Shown here: piece after piece, positions 44,319 to 54,138 of the stretch
Layout of the letters: each line of letters starts with the position of its first letter
Position numbering within the stretch: position 1 is the stretch's first letter
NCBI RefSeq assembly: GCF_026626665.1
Contig: NZ_JAPNKE010000002.1
Coordinates: forward strand, 10,932,001-10,996,000
Source of the DNA: Nannocystis pusilla
Lineage (GTDB): Bacteria; Myxococcota_A; Polyangia; Nannocystales; Nannocystaceae
Direction of reading: 5' to 3'
Length of the DNA: 64,000 nt
Translations under genes and position numbers: made by a program
Notes under the pieces: model-generated
Databases searched by the model: none
Seen by the model: only the letters and a program-made list of their open reading frames with translations
What the model was told of the DNA's origin: nothing

Positions 44319-45721
44319 ATGACGCATCACCCGCTTCCTCGGAAGATTGTTCTGTTCACGCCGCTCTCGCTGCTCGCGCTGGTCGCGGGCGCGTGCGACC
44401 CGGAGATCGATACCGACGCCGAGCTCGACACCGTCGACGTCGCCGCCGGCAAGGCCGACATCAGCGACGCCGGGCAGCCGACGGTCCTCAGCCACGAGGA
44501 GCTGTTCGCGGGCGTGGCCGACCCCCGCCGGCGCCGCCGAGCGACGAGGGGGCCAGCGACGAGTTCACGGCCGAGGTCGACGAGGACGGCGAGGCCATCT
44601 ACGGCGGGACCACGGTGCCGGCGTGCGGCTGGGCCTCGACGGTCGAGCTCGGCGGCTCGTGCACCGGCACGCTGGTCCACCCGCAGGTGGTCATCTACGC
44701 CGCCCACTGCGGCGCGAGCTACAGCAAGATCTACTTCGGCGAGAAGTACACGACGCCGGCCAAGACGGTCACGCCGCAGTGGTGCAAGGTCTACCCCGGC
44801 GGCCAGCCCGGCAGCGGCAACGACTTCGCGGTGTGCAAGCTGTCGACGCCGGTCAACGACGTGCCGATCGTGCCGATCCTGATGGGCTGCGAGACGAGCA
44901 ACCTGCAGGCCGGCAAGTCCGTCACGCTGGTCGGCTTCGGCAACGCCGACAACGGGCCCTACGGCGTCAAGCGGCAGGTGACGACCACGATCAACGGGTT
45001 CCAGGGCGACGAGATCTCGATCGGCGGCAACGGCAAGGACACCTGTCAGGGCGACTCGGGCGGCCCGGCGTTCATCAAGCTGGCCGATGGGACATGGCGC
45101 GTGTTCGGCATCACCTCGTACGGCGGGGCGTGCGGCAGCGGCGGCATGTACTCGATGATGCACAAGGGCATCAGCTGGTTCGAGCAGCAGACCGCGCTCG
45201 ACCTGACCCCGTGCCACAACGCCGACGGCACGTGGAACCCGGGCGCCGGCTGCTACAACTTCCAGACCAACCCCGGCAGCGTGAACGACACGTGGACCGG
45301 CGGCTGCAACGCGGGCGCGCCCAGCGGCGCGTACAGCCAGACCTGCGGCGCGCCGTACCAGGGCGGGGGCGACCCGCCGCCGGTCGATCCGCCGCCGAGC
45401 GACGCGCCGTGCACGGGCTGCACCGAGTACGGCGGCACGCTCTCGGGCGCCGGCGACTCCGACCAGCACCCGAACGGCAGCTACTACCAGAGCACCACCT
45501 CGGGCGCGCACGAGGGCTACCTGGTCGGGCCGGCCGGCACCGACTTCGACCTCTACCTGTACAAGCACAACGGCACGAGCTGGGTGATGGTCGCCAAGGC
45601 CGAGACCGCGTCGACCAACGAGACCATCAAGTACAACGGCACCGCCGGCTACTACGCGTGGCTGGTCCAGTCGTACAGCGGCAGCGGGGCGTACAAGTTC
45701 TACAACAAGAAGCCGAACTGA
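44319..45721 (+). CDS. Secreted trypsin-like serine protease with C-terminal PPC-type domain (one frameshift)
   Basis: About 467 residues from ATG 44319. Signal peptide or lipobox (LLALVAGACDPE), a short pro-region, then a frameshift near 44522. The S1 peptidase domain has YGGTTVPACGWAST, VIYAAHCGASYSK (His), GNDFAVCKLSTP (Asp) and DTCQGDSGGPAFIKL (Ser), with GITSYGGACGSGG near its end. A proline-rich linker (DPPPVDPPPSDAP) leads to a C-terminal domain of about 90 residues (AGTDFDLYLYKHNGTSWVMV, AGYYAWLVQSYSGSGAY) matching pre-peptidase C-terminal folds. It is an extracellular protease consistent with predatory myxobacteria. Confidence 0.88.
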
Positions 45722-46054
45722 GCGCGTCGTGGCTGTATCGCAGGACATGTCCTCGCGGACATGTCCTGCGATTGCTGCGGGCGGATCCGAGAGGGGCCCG
45801 GAGTGGGCCCGGCGCACCGGTCGGGGCGGGACCCCGCAGGCCGCTTACATGAGTTCGCCGGCCCTGCAAGCGGGCCGATCGGGGCCCGAGACCCGCAGTG
45901 GCTCTGGAGCGCCGTCAAGTGGGTCAGAAAACCTCGGTTGCAGTTGCATCGATCGGCTCCGCGCGCGTGAACTTCGTTCGCTGTCCGCGAGGGGGGAGGG
46001 TCAGGCCGCGGAGCGCGCTTTGCGAGGCGGGGCGGTTCTCGCTATCACGGGGCT
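45722..46054. other. Intergenic region between protease and desaturase genes
   Basis: It contains the perfect palindromic hairpin at 45741-45768 and otherwise nothing I can identify. Promoter sequences for the desaturase gene should lie at its right end but no clear boxes are visible. Confidence 0.5.
45741..45768. terminator. Perfect 12-bp palindromic hairpin after the protease gene
   Basis: CAGGACATGTCC-TCGC-GGACATGTCCTG, the most symmetrical copy of the dispersed element: 12-bp stem, 4-base loop, starting 20 bp after the protease stop. It lacks a T run, so rho-independent termination is uncertain, but the position is typical. Confidence 0.6.
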
Positions 46055-46869
46055 GTGGCGGGAAACCTCCGAACGATGGCGGCGCGCACTCTCCGCATGA
46101 CGCGGCGAGAGGTCAGCGCGCTGTTCCCCGGCGACCCCCGCACCCGCTACGACGACGCGATGCTCGGCTGGTCGCTGGCCTTCCACGCCAGCTACTTCGC
46201 GTTCGTCGCCGAGGTGCTGCCGGGCTGGCTGTTCGGCCCGCTCGGGGTGGTGCTGTTCCTGCGCTACTTCAACCGCTGGCACGAGGCGCTGCACTCCGAC
46301 CAGCGCGGGGCGTCACGCTGGCACCCGGCGCGGGCGCTGCTGGTGGTGGTGTCGCCGGTCTACCTCGGCCGCGCGCAGCTCGAGGAGCTGCACGTGATGC
46401 ACCACCGCGAGGAGGGCAGCGAGGCCGACCCCGACCGCGACATGATGGAGTGCGGCCCGCTGCGCTCGGCGCTGCTGTGCCTGGTCCAGCCGGAGCTGAT
46501 GGCGTGGTGGTACCTGCGGCGCCGCGGCCTCGACCCGCGCCTGGCGCTGGAGATGTTCACGCACGCGGCGACGTGGTCGGCGCTGATGTGGCTCGGCGGG
46601 CTGCGGGGCTTTGTCGCCTACAACCTGGTGGTGCGGGTCGGCAACGCGCTGGCCTGGCTGGTGTTCGCGTGGCTGGTCCATCAGCCATGGCTCTACGGAC
46701 ATGTCGAGCCGCCCGAGTTCCCGCGCCCGCTGCGGTGGCTGTGGATCGCGCTGGTCGGCCGCGAGAACTACCTCGGGGTGCGCTTCCACTTCCTGCACCA
46801 CCTGTTCACCGCGGTGCCGGACCGCCGGCTGCCGGCCCTGGCGCGACGCCTGCACCCGCCTACGGCTGA
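46055..46869 (+). CDS. Second fatty acid desaturase/hydroxylase-like membrane protein
   Basis: About 270 residues from GTG 46055 (ATG 46076 also in frame). Hydrophobic segments and three His clusters are visible: YFNRWHEALHSD, LEELHVMHHREEGSE and VRFHFLHHLFTAVPD, as in membrane di-iron enzymes. The open frame continues far past this point into the next gene in another frame. The domain ends near 46860, and a TGA in a shifted frame ends at 46869, so I place the end there and suspect a further one-base error. No similarity in detail to the desaturase at 28.4 kb is obvious. Confidence 0.65.
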
Positions 46870-47018
46870 GAGCGCCCCCGAGGGGCCTGAGGCGAGTTCC
46901 TGGCGCAAGAGACAGGGATCGGCCTCCGAACCCGGGGTGGCGCGAGCGGCGCCGGGCGCCGAAGCGGCCGGGAGCGACGTGGGCTGGCGCAGCGACCGAG
47001 ATCACACATGTTGGCGGC

Positions 47019-47357
47019 ATGACGCGGCTCATCCTCGAGGCGATCGCGGAGGGCACGATCGCGGCCGCGGGCAACCGCGATCCGACCAGCATCGCGCTGG
47101 CGGTGAGCGCCGACGACGGGACGCCGATCACCGACGTCGACATCGCCGACATCCGGATCGACGCGATGATCGTCGGCGTGGGCGGGGTGCCGGTGCGGAT
47201 CGCCGGCGTGACGCCAGGGCGTCTGCCCGGGACGTACATCGCGCAGGTCGTGCCGCTGCGGGAGGAGACCTGGAAACCCGGCGGACATGTGTTCGCCGTC
47301 GCAGTCGCCCACGGGGCGCGGCGCGGGCTCACGCTGACCCGCATCGTGCTGACCTGA
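47019..47357 (+). CDS. Small hypothetical protein
   Basis: 112 residues from ATG 47019. It begins MTRLILEAIAEGTIAAAG, then a beta-rich stretch with DVDIADIRIDAMIVGVGG and TYIAQVVPLREETWKPGG, ending RIVLT. It looks like a small all-beta domain of about the size of Ig-like or C2-like units, but I recognise no family. No signal peptide. Confidence 0.6.
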   Translation: MTRLILEAIAEGTIAAAGNRDPTSIALAVSADDGTPITDVDIADIRIDAMIVGVGGVPVRIAGVTPGRLPGTYIAQVVPLREETWKPGGHVFAVAVAHGARRGLTLTRIVLT

Positions 47358-47424
47358 AGTGCGCGGCGGCCCGCGGTCGATGTTCGCTTCGGCTGGCATT
47401 CCCGACTATGCTTGGGACCCGCCG

Positions 47425-48373
47425 ATGACGGACTCCGGTGATATCTGGCAGCGCTACGACGCGAAGGTCCTGCACATCCAGCAGCTCGAGGCGCGGGTGG
47501 CGGAGCTCGAGGGAGCGGTCGCGGCCGGTCGACACGAGCGCGACCACTGGGCTCAGGTGTCGCGCCAGCTGAACAAGAAATTGCAGGTGGCCGCCGGGTT
47601 GGCGCAGCGCCTGCGTCAGGCGCAGCAGGAGCCGCAATCGCAGCCCGCTGCGCCGGCGGTCACGAGCCCCAGGCCACGCCGGGCGTGCAGGAAGAATTCG
47701 ACCGCGCGCGCGAGGTGCTGGGCCTGGTGCTGTCGGCGTTGACGCGCGCCCTCGACGACGACGACGAGGCGGTCGCCGAGCTCGGCCGTCGCCTGCGCCA
47801 CCACGCGGGCGGCAAGCTGCTCCACAGCATCACCCGCGGCTCGCTGACGCTGGTGCCGCTCGACGGGCGCTACCTGGTCGACCGCGCGTGGCTCGAGCGC
47901 CTCGACCTGGCGGCGCTGCGCGGCGAGCTCGACGTCGCGGCGCAGTCCGGCATCTACCCGCGCCCCGCGGGCTCGTCGATCGTGCACACCGAGCCGCCGA
48001 TGCGCCGCCCGGACCTGCAGGCCCGCCTCGCCGAGCTGCACCCGACGCCGGTCACGCCTCCTCCCGCCCGGCGCCGATCGCCATCTCCGGCGAGCTCGAG
48101 ATCGACCTCGAGCACGAGCACGAAGAGTACGACGCGTACACCGACCTGCCGCCGCCGCCGCCGATGCCCGCGACGCAGCTGACGATGCCGCCGCCGCCGC
48201 TGCTCGCGGCGCTGCCGGCCGACGACGCCCCGCCGCCGCCTCCCATCCCCGAGGTGCCGCGCCGCCTCGAGGACACCATGCGCGGGAAGATCCAGACCCC
48301 GGCGGCCCTGACCGAGGCGTTCATCCCGAACCTGCGGATCGGTCGCCTGGTCAAGACGCCCAACGGCGGGTGA
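47425..48373 (+). CDS. Coiled-coil protein with acidic/proline-rich C-terminus (two frameshifts)
   Basis: About 315 residues. ATG 47425 gives MTDSGDIWQRYDAKVLHIQQ, followed by a coiled coil of about 60 residues. After a frameshift near 47670 comes EEFDRAREVLGLVLSALTRA and a region with LTLVPLDGRYLVDRAWLERL. After another near 48060 comes an acidic segment (DLEHEHEEYDAYTDL), poly-Pro stretches and a C-terminal IPNLRIGRLVKTPNGG. No family recognised. The three parts are joined because each has coding-like content and they abut without stops. Confidence 0.5.
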
Positions 48374-48376
48374 GGG

Positions 48377-48946
48377 TCAGGCTCCGCTGCTCGACGGGAG
48401 CAGCCCGAGTTGGCCGAGCAGCTCCGCGAGCTTGGTGACCAGATACTTGAGCGAAGGCACCTGCTCGAGGAGTTGCATCCGCTGCTCTGGCAGGCCTTGG
48501 TAAGCGAGGTGCAGAAGGATCCCGTCCCGCTCCAGGGGGTTCGGCTTCCTGTCCAAGGGACGGCGCCCGAGCACGCTGGTGGCCGAATCCAGCACCGTCT
48601 CCAAGTTCCGCACGAGGAGGACCGCGTGCAGGTACGGGCCGGCCTTCATGGCTGCGCGAACCTGCATCTTGCACGCGGTCCTGGGCAGGCGGAGGTGGTC
48701 GCGGACTTTGTCGTCGACGACGGCGAGCACATGGGCATAGGCGTCGAGCAGGAGCGGCATGGCGCAGTCCGCTAACAACTTGCCGACCCCCTTGCGGGGC
48801 AAGCCATCGACATGGCGACTCAGCAGTTCGCGTTCGCACTGCGTCAGGTCTGCGACGCAGGCGAGCACGAGGACATGCGGTCCGAAGTTCTTGGGCTTGC
48901 TCGTGGCCAGCTTGTCTTCGTAAAGGACCGCGATCCGAGCGCTCAC
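48377..48946 (-). CDS. TOPRIM-like partner protein of the adjacent ATPase (tentative)
   Basis: 189 residues from GTG 48946, which lies 10 bp downstream of the ATPase stop, so the two form an operon. The N-terminal IAVLYEDKLATS places an acidic pair after a beta strand (residues 10-11), and HVLAVVDDKVRDHLRLPR places an Asp pair at 78-79. This is reminiscent of the E...DxD metal site of TOPRIM nucleases and of DUF4276-type partners of AAA ATPases. The match is weak and the family is not certain. The GC content is visibly lower than in neighbours, as for the ATPase gene. Confidence 0.55.
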   Translation of the reverse strand: MSARIAVLYEDKLATSKPKNFGPHVLVLACVADLTQCERELLSRHVDGLPRKGVGKLLADCAMPLLLDAYAHVLAVVDDKVRDHLRLPRTACKMQVRAAMKAGPYLHAVLLVRNLETVLDSATSVLGRRPLDRKPNPLERDGILLHLAYQGLPEQRMQLLEQVPSLKYLVTKLAELLGQLGLLPSSSGA

Positions 48947-48956
48947 GTGGAGCCTC

Positions 48957-50237
48957 CTAACGGCGCGGGACCTTGAAGCGTGCCCATGCCTTCGCGCGCT
49001 CCTCATCACTCGTCGTGGGCCGGTCGTCCGGGCTGAGGATCGCAGGCAAGTACCCTTCGCTGCGAAGCTGGCCGACCCCGCGATACTGCGAGAGCCACTT
49101 TTGCAGGCCGTTCCGGTCGAGGTGGCGAAGCCGCGTTTGGCCATCTACGAGTTCGCAGACCTGAACCGAGCGCGTCGGATCGGAGAGCGCATCGAGAAGG
49201 ACGTCCGAATGCGTGGCGATAACTACTGGATGACGCTCGGCCATGTCCTCGAAGAACTGAAGCACCCGCACGAGGAGCTCGGGGTGCATGTGCAGCTCAG
49301 GCTCGTCGAAGGCCAACAAGGACCGTCCGGGATTGAGGCGATAGAGGGCGATGAAGCACAAGAACGCGAGTTGCCCGTCCGAGAGCGCGAAGGCCGGCCA
49401 AAGTTCGTCCTGGCCGACGAGCTTGAGGGTCAGCGCGAGCGAGCCGCCGCTCGGATCGGCGCGGGTGTTCACGCTCTCGATGTGCCCACCGAGTCCGAGA
49501 CGCACGAGATCCATGGTGGCCTCCCAGTGCTCACGGTCACGCTCGTTGCGGAGCGTGAAGAATGCGTTGGCGATGTTGCGACCGAACATCTCGAGCCGAT
49601 CAGTCGGTTGAAGCACGACCGAGCCGCGCGCTGCGGAAGGACGCTGGTGGGCGCGAGACGCCCACATCGGTGTGACTTCGAAGGGCAGATGCACTTCGAT
49701 CGAAGACAGGAGCTCTCGCATCAGCCCGATGGCGGGATGTGGTGAAAGCAGGCCACTGAGCTCTGTCAGCAACAGATCCGTCGAACTGCTCACCGGCACG
49801 TCCACGGACTCTGTGCCTTTCCAGACGCGTGCGCCCTTCTCGGTCGACTCGAAGACCCGGCGCGGTCCGCCCTTCCCTCGCTCGTTGACCTCGAACGCCT
49901 CGAAAACGCCAGGCTGCCCCCGTCGGTTCATGATCCGGAGAAAGTACATCGCCACCAGGGTCGAGGCGCCGGGGGGCGTCAACTCGGCAAAAACGATGAA
50001 CTGAAGCCCGGGCGCCCCGCGGCGCAACAGGTTGGCGAAGCCGCCGTGGATCGAGAAGAACTCGGGCAAAAACTGTCCGCTCCCGATCCGCCTGCACAGT
50101 TCGAACGCCTCGATGAGCGAACTCTTACCGCTCCCGTTGTCTCCCACGAGGACGTTGAGACCGCTGAGATCCAGCTTGATGTCGGCGATCGAACGAAGGC
50201 CCTCGACGTGCAGCGCGCTCAGTCTCTGGCCGGGCAT
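48957..50237 (-). CDS. AAA family ABC-type ATPase (RecF/OLD-like)
   Basis: 426 residues. Walker A GDNGSGKSS (about 32-40) follows an SMC/RecF-like start (LSALHVEGLRSIADIKLDL). The ABC signature-like LSDGQ is at 285-289, Walker B LLAFDEPELHMHP at about 307-319, and the H-loop ATHSD at 341-345. This is the AAA_21/COG4637-like class of stand-alone ATPases, frequently paired with a TOPRIM or other nuclease gene in phage-defence modules. A sampled 60-bp line here is about 62 % GC, against about 78 % in a sampled line of neighbouring murE, which supports horizontal acquisition. It is upstream of and co-oriented with the TOPRIM-like gene. Confidence 0.85.
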   Translation of the reverse strand: MPGQRLSALHVEGLRSIADIKLDLSGLNVLVGDNGSGKSSLIEAFELCRRIGSGQFLPEFFSIHGGFANLLRRGAPGLQFIVFAELTPPGASTLVAMYFLRIMNRRGQPGVFEAFEVNERGKGGPRRVFESTEKGARVWKGTESVDVPVSSSTDLLLTELSGLLSPHPAIGLMRELLSSIEVHLPFEVTPMWASRAHQRPSAARGSVVLQPTDRLEMFGRNIANAFFTLRNERDREHWEATMDLVRLGLGGHIESVNTRADPSGGSLALTLKLVGQDELWPAFALSDGQLAFLCFIALYRLNPGRSLLAFDEPELHMHPELLVRVLQFFEDMAERHPVVIATHSDVLLDALSDPTRSVQVCELVDGQTRLRHLDRNGLQKWLSQYRGVGQLRSEGYLPAILSPDDRPTTSDEERAKAWARFKVPRR

Positions 50238-50450
50238 GAGGATACTCTACCATGTGGCGCCGGGTGCGTGAGTGGGCCGCCGAGGCGCCAGCGACGTGGG
50301 GCGGCACACCGATCGAGCGAGCGTCGCCCAGGCAGTGTCTGTCTCTAAGGCCATGTAATCCAACTGGCGTGGATGACGACGAAGGCCGCCGCGCGTCGCC
50401 GGTCGTCCGGGTGCTTCCCGGGCGGGCGCGGCTGCGCTAGCCTGCCGGCG

Positions 50451-51993
50451 ATGTCCGACACGCTGCGCCTCGGGACCCTGCTCGCCGGCGAAGACGCCAG
50501 CTATCACGGCTGCGGGCCGGACACTGCGGTGACGCGGCTGGTCGTCGATTCGCGGCGGGTGGTCCCGGGCGCGGCGTTCGTGGCGGTGCCGGGGCTGGCG
50601 CACGACGGGCACGCGTTCGTGCCGGCGGCGCTGGCGGCGGGCGCGGCGCTGGCGATCGTCGAGCGCAGGCGGCTGGCCGGGCCGGGGCCCGAGCCGCGGG
50701 TCGAGCTGCCGGCGATCGCCGACGCCTTGCCGCGGCTGTGCGCGCGCCTGCGGCGAGCCGGGCGAGCACATGCGCCTGGCCGGAGTGACGGGGACGAACG
50801 GCAAGACGACGGTGACGTTCCTGGTGGCGGCGATGCTGGCGACCGCCGGGCGCAGGTACGCGCGGATCGGCACGACCGGCAACTGGGTCGGCGACCGCGA
50901 GGAGACGGCGGCCTTCACCACGCCGTTCCCGCTCGAGCTGCAGGAGCTGCTGGCGCGGGCGCGCGAGCGCGGGGCGACCGACGCGGTGATGGAGGTGTCG
51001 TCGCACGCGCTGGCGCAGGGCCGGGTGAGGCCGCTGCGCTACCACGCGGTCGGCCTGACGAGCTTCTCGCAGGACCACCTCGACTTCCACGCGACCATGG
51101 ACGAGTACCTGGCCGCCAAGTGCCTGCTGCCGGCGGCGCACCTGAGGGCCGGCGGCGTGGTGGTGGCGGCGGTCGACGACCAGCCGGCGGCGCAGCGGTT
51201 CCTGGCGGCGGCGCGGTCCGGGTCCACGGTGTGGCGAGCGTCGCGCGGCGGGGCGCCGGGGGCGGAGATCGTCGCCTCTTCGGTCATGTCCGAAAGGACA
51301 GGTCTCAGGGCGCACGTCGACACGCCGGCCGGGCCGCTCGCGCTGCGCTCGCCGCTGGTCGGCGCGTTCAACCTCGACAACCTGCTGGTGGCGATCGGGC
51401 TGGGGCTGGGGCTGGGGCTGGAGCTGGAGGCGATCGGCGCGGCGCTGGCGAGCTGCCGCGGGGCGCCCGGCCGGCTCGAGCGGGTCACGGTGGCGGGCGT
51501 CGACGGGCCGGTGGTGCTGGTGGACTACGCGCACACGCCGGACGCGGTGGCGCGGGCGCTGCAAGCGGTGCGGCGGGCCTGCAGCGGGCGATTGTTCGTG
51601 GTGCTCGGCTGCGGGGGCGACCGCGACCCGAGCAAGCGCGCGCCGATGGGCGAGTTCGCGGCGACCCTGGCCGACCGCTTCTACGCCACCTCCGACAACC
51701 CGCGCACCGAGGACCCGGAGGCGATCGTCGCGCAGATGCTGGCCGGGGTGCCGCCGGCGCGCCGCGACCGGGTGGTGCCGCTGGTCGACCGCCGGACGGC
51801 GATCGCCCGCGCCGTCGCCGACGCGGACGCCGACGACGTGGTCGTGATCGCGGGCAAGGGCCACGAGGACTATCAAATCGTCGGGACCACCAAGCTGCAC
51901 TTCGACGACCGCGAGGAGGCCGCCGCGGCGCTGCGCCTGCGCGCGTCGGCGGGTCGACTGCCGGTCCAGCGAGATGTCCGCGAGGACAGGTGA
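50451..51993 (+). CDS. murE: UDP-N-acetylmuramoyl-L-alanyl-D-glutamate--diaminopimelate ligase (one frameshift)
   Basis: Mur ligase adding the third residue of the stem peptide. From ATG 50451 the N-terminal domain has RLVVDSRRVVPGAAFVAVPG. The frame shifts near 50758 and resumes with RLAGVTGTNGKTTVTFLVAA (P-loop), EVSSHALAQGRV, LTSFSQDHLDFHATMDEYLA, VVLVDYAHTPDAVARAL and SDNPRTEDPEAI. DNPR with Arg marks the meso-diaminopimelate-specific type, consistent with lysA in the window. Total about 513 residues. A palindrome gives in-frame VMSERTG (51285-51302), and another writes the last codons RDVREDR and the stop (51973-51993). A GGGGCT slip repeat encodes GLGLGLGLE. Confidence 0.92.
51285..51302. 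repeat. Palindromic element inside murE
   Basis: CATGTCC-GAAA-GGACAGG, translated in frame as part of the loop between MurE domains. A second copy at 51973-51991 (GATGTCC-GCGA-GGACAGGT) forms the end of the coding sequence. Confidence 0.75.
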
Positions 51994-52247
51994 GCATCCG
52001 CCCGTGCCAGCGGCGTGACGGGGGCTGCGCCCGCGCCTGTCTCAAGAGCCAAGCGCGAGCCGACGCGGCCGCGGCGGGCAAATAGAGCGGGCCGTCCGGG
52101 GCCGCGGGCGAAGCGGGGGCCACGAGCCGCCGCGGCCGTTGCGACCCACCCCACGCGCAGGGTCGGCGGTGTCCGTGGTTGTGATCACCTCGACTCGTCC
52201 GCTGCCGGAGGCGAGGTCAGAGTTAGGTGCGAGGAATGGAGCGAGCG

Positions 52248-52757
52248 ATGCGTACATTGATTGTGACGATGACCACGCTGGCGCTGGTCGGTGCGCTGGC
52301 GTCGACCCTCGCGGCGGCGAGCGAGGGCGCCGGCGCGGGCCCGCGGGTGACGGACCTCGAGGTGTTCCGCGACGGCCTCACCTTCGTCGCGTCCGGCAGC
52401 TTCGCCACCGGTGACATCGGCCCGGCGCCGGTGCTGGTGCGCGCTCGCGGGCTCGTGAGCGGGTCCTGCGTCGAGCCGCAGGCGCGGACGACCCAGCCGT
52501 TCGCCCTGCCGATGGTCCTCAAGGGCGCCGCGGTGACGCGCAAGGCCGGGCGCGAGGCCACCTTCTTCGTCCGCACCAGCCCGCCCGAGGTCGCGGCCGC
52601 CGAGGTCTGCCCGGGCCCCGAGTGGCGGGTGTCGCCCACCGACATCGAGTTCACCGCGGTCAAGCTGCAGGTCGGCCGCCCCGGCACGCGCGTGCTGTGC
52701 CAGTTCCCCGCGGTCGACGGCCGCATCGACGACCCCGGCTGCCAGATCGACTCGTGA
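52248..52757 (+). CDS. Secreted protein of unknown function
   Basis: 169 residues from ATG 52248 (earlier in-frame ATG 52236 possible). A classical signal peptide (LIVTMTTLALVGALASTLAAA) precedes a mature domain with four Cys and beta-rich pattern (DLEVFRDGLTFVASGSFATG, VLVRARGLVSGSCVEPQ, VSPTDIEFTAVKLQVG). No family recognised. Palindromic elements start 6 bp after the stop. Confidence 0.65.
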   Translation: MRTLIVTMTTLALVGALASTLAAASEGAGAGPRVTDLEVFRDGLTFVASGSFATGDIGPAPVLVRARGLVSGSCVEPQARTTQPFALPMVLKGAAVTRKAGREATFFVRTSPPEVAAAEVCPGPEWRVSPTDIEFTAVKLQVGRPGTRVLCQFPAVDGRIDDPGCQIDS

Positions 52758-52762
52758 GCGGC

Positions 52763-53060
52763 GACATGACCCGAGGGACAGGTCTCTCGCGCATGGGCCG
52801 GCGCCGCTCGGCGCGACCCGGCCTACCGGTCCCGGCGTGGCGGCGAGCCGGGGTCGTGGACATAGCCATAGGGACATGCATCGTTAGCCATGTCCAAAGG
52901 GACATGGCTAAAAGAACATTCGGAGGCGGCGCGGCCCGGCGATCTGCTCGGCTCCCGCGCCGCGACCCGGCCTACCGGTCCCGGCGCGGCGGTGAGCCGC
53001 GGGTCGGCGACATGGCCATCGGGACATGTATCGGGCGCCATGTCGTCTTGGACATGGCCG
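52763..53060. repeat. Palindromic element array filling the gap between convergent genes
   Basis: Copies at 52763-52782 (GACATGAC-CCGA-GGGACAGG), 52857-52914 (GACATAGCCATAGGGACATGC, then GCCATGTCC-AAAG-GGACATGGC) and 53008-53060 (GACATGGCC-ATCG-GGACATGT and GCCATGTCG-TCTT-GGACATGGC). Between them are two diverged copies of a longer unit (GAGCCG(G/C)GGTC and CGCGACCCGGCCTACCGGTC), so the array also contains a tandem duplication of about 150 bp with the palindrome inside. No gene is present. Confidence 0.7.
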
Positions 53061-53080
53061 CAAGACCAGGCCGAGCCGGA

Positions 53081-54049
53081 TCAGCCGCCGATCACGGTGA
53101 CGGTGCGGACCTCGACCACGGCCTCGGCGCCGACGAACTCGCCGGCGTCGAACACGGTGCGGCTGGAGCGGGTGGCCGAGGCGCGCAGCGCGGTGCCAGG
53201 GCCGCCGTCGAGGCCGAGCGCGTGCAGCTCGTCGAGGTCGGCGACGAACGAGCCGTCGTCGCGGGCGACGCAGGTGAGCTCCTCGCCGACCGGCTCGCCG
53301 CCGATGAGGCTGACGAGGCGCAGGATCAGCGGCTCGCGGCCGTCGGGGCGCCACTCGAGGCGGAGCTCGTCGTGGTCGCGGTCGATCGCGCCGGACAGCG
53401 CGGCCGGCTCGGGCAGGCGCGGGCGCAGGGTGAAGCCCGGCAGCTCGTCGCCCTCGCCGTCGACGCGGATGACCAGCTCGGACGGGGCCGGCTCGCCCGG
53501 CGGCCAGGCGCCGGCGGGCAGGCTGTCGCCCAGGTAGGTGTAGGTCACGCCGGAGATCGTCGGCACCAGGTCGGGCAGCAGCGCCAGCGGCACGTCGATC
53601 GCGGCGTCGCCGAGGCCGAGGCTGAGGTTGCCGGCGTCGAGCAGGATCAGCTCGCGCGCGCCGCTGCTGTCCTTCGAGACAGTGTCCTTGGAGACAGGTT
53701 CGTCGGCGGCCAGGAGCTGGTCGCTGGGGACACAGTGGCCGGCCCGCAGGCGCTCGGCCGGCGGGCGCGGCAGGTCGAGGCGGGTGCGCGCGGCGGCCTC
53801 GTCGTAGCCGCGGTACTGGGCGAACACCGCCGCGACCTCGAGCGCCGGTTCGTCGCCGCCGAACTCGCCCGGCGGCTGGACGACCACGCGGATCTGGGCG
53901 AGGCGCGAGGCCGCGGCCGGCTCGCCCGACTCCTGCGGCAGAAGGCCCAGCTCGCCCGGCTCGTCGACGCCGCTGCACGCCGCGATCGCGGCGGCGAGCA
54001 GGAGGCCCAGAGCGGCGGGCCGGCGACAGGCGACGGGGCGGTCGGTCAC
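53081..54049 (-). CDS. Lipoprotein of unknown function
   Basis: 322 residues from GTG 54049. Lipobox in GLLLAAAIAACSGVDEP. The mature part is acidic with beta-strand-like segments (SRLAQIRVVVQPPGEFGG, SGVTYTYLGDSLPAGAWPPG, DELRLEWRPDGREPLILRL, FVGAEAVVEVRTVTVIGG). No family recognised. A double palindrome near 53668-53698 is translated in frame as VSKDTVSKDSS, probably an inserted loop. It is divergent from gatC with a 90-bp shared upstream region. Confidence 0.65.
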   Translation of the reverse strand: MTDRPVACRRPAALGLLLAAAIAACSGVDEPGELGLLPQESGEPAAASRLAQIRVVVQPPGEFGGDEPALEVAAVFAQYRGYDEAAARTRLDLPRPPAERLRAGHCVPSDQLLAADEPVSKDTVSKDSSGARELILLDAGNLSLGLGDAAIDVPLALLPDLVPTISGVTYTYLGDSLPAGAWPPGEPAPSELVIRVDGEGDELPGFTLRPRLPEPAALSGAIDRDHDELRLEWRPDGREPLILRLVSLIGGEPVGEELTCVARDDGSFVADLDELHALGLDGGPGTALRASATRSSRTVFDAGEFVGAEAVVEVRTVTVIGG

Positions 54050-54138
54050 GGATCCAGAATTACCGCGGCCCGGCGGCCAAGTCACGGAAGCGGGGCAACG
54101 CGGCGATAGCGACCCTTGTGGTAGGCTGGCGCACCCGC

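Noticed and set aside
46870..47428. Continuation of the second desaturase frame to 47428
   Set aside because: The extra sequence is low-complexity and overlaps a better-supported small gene in another frame.
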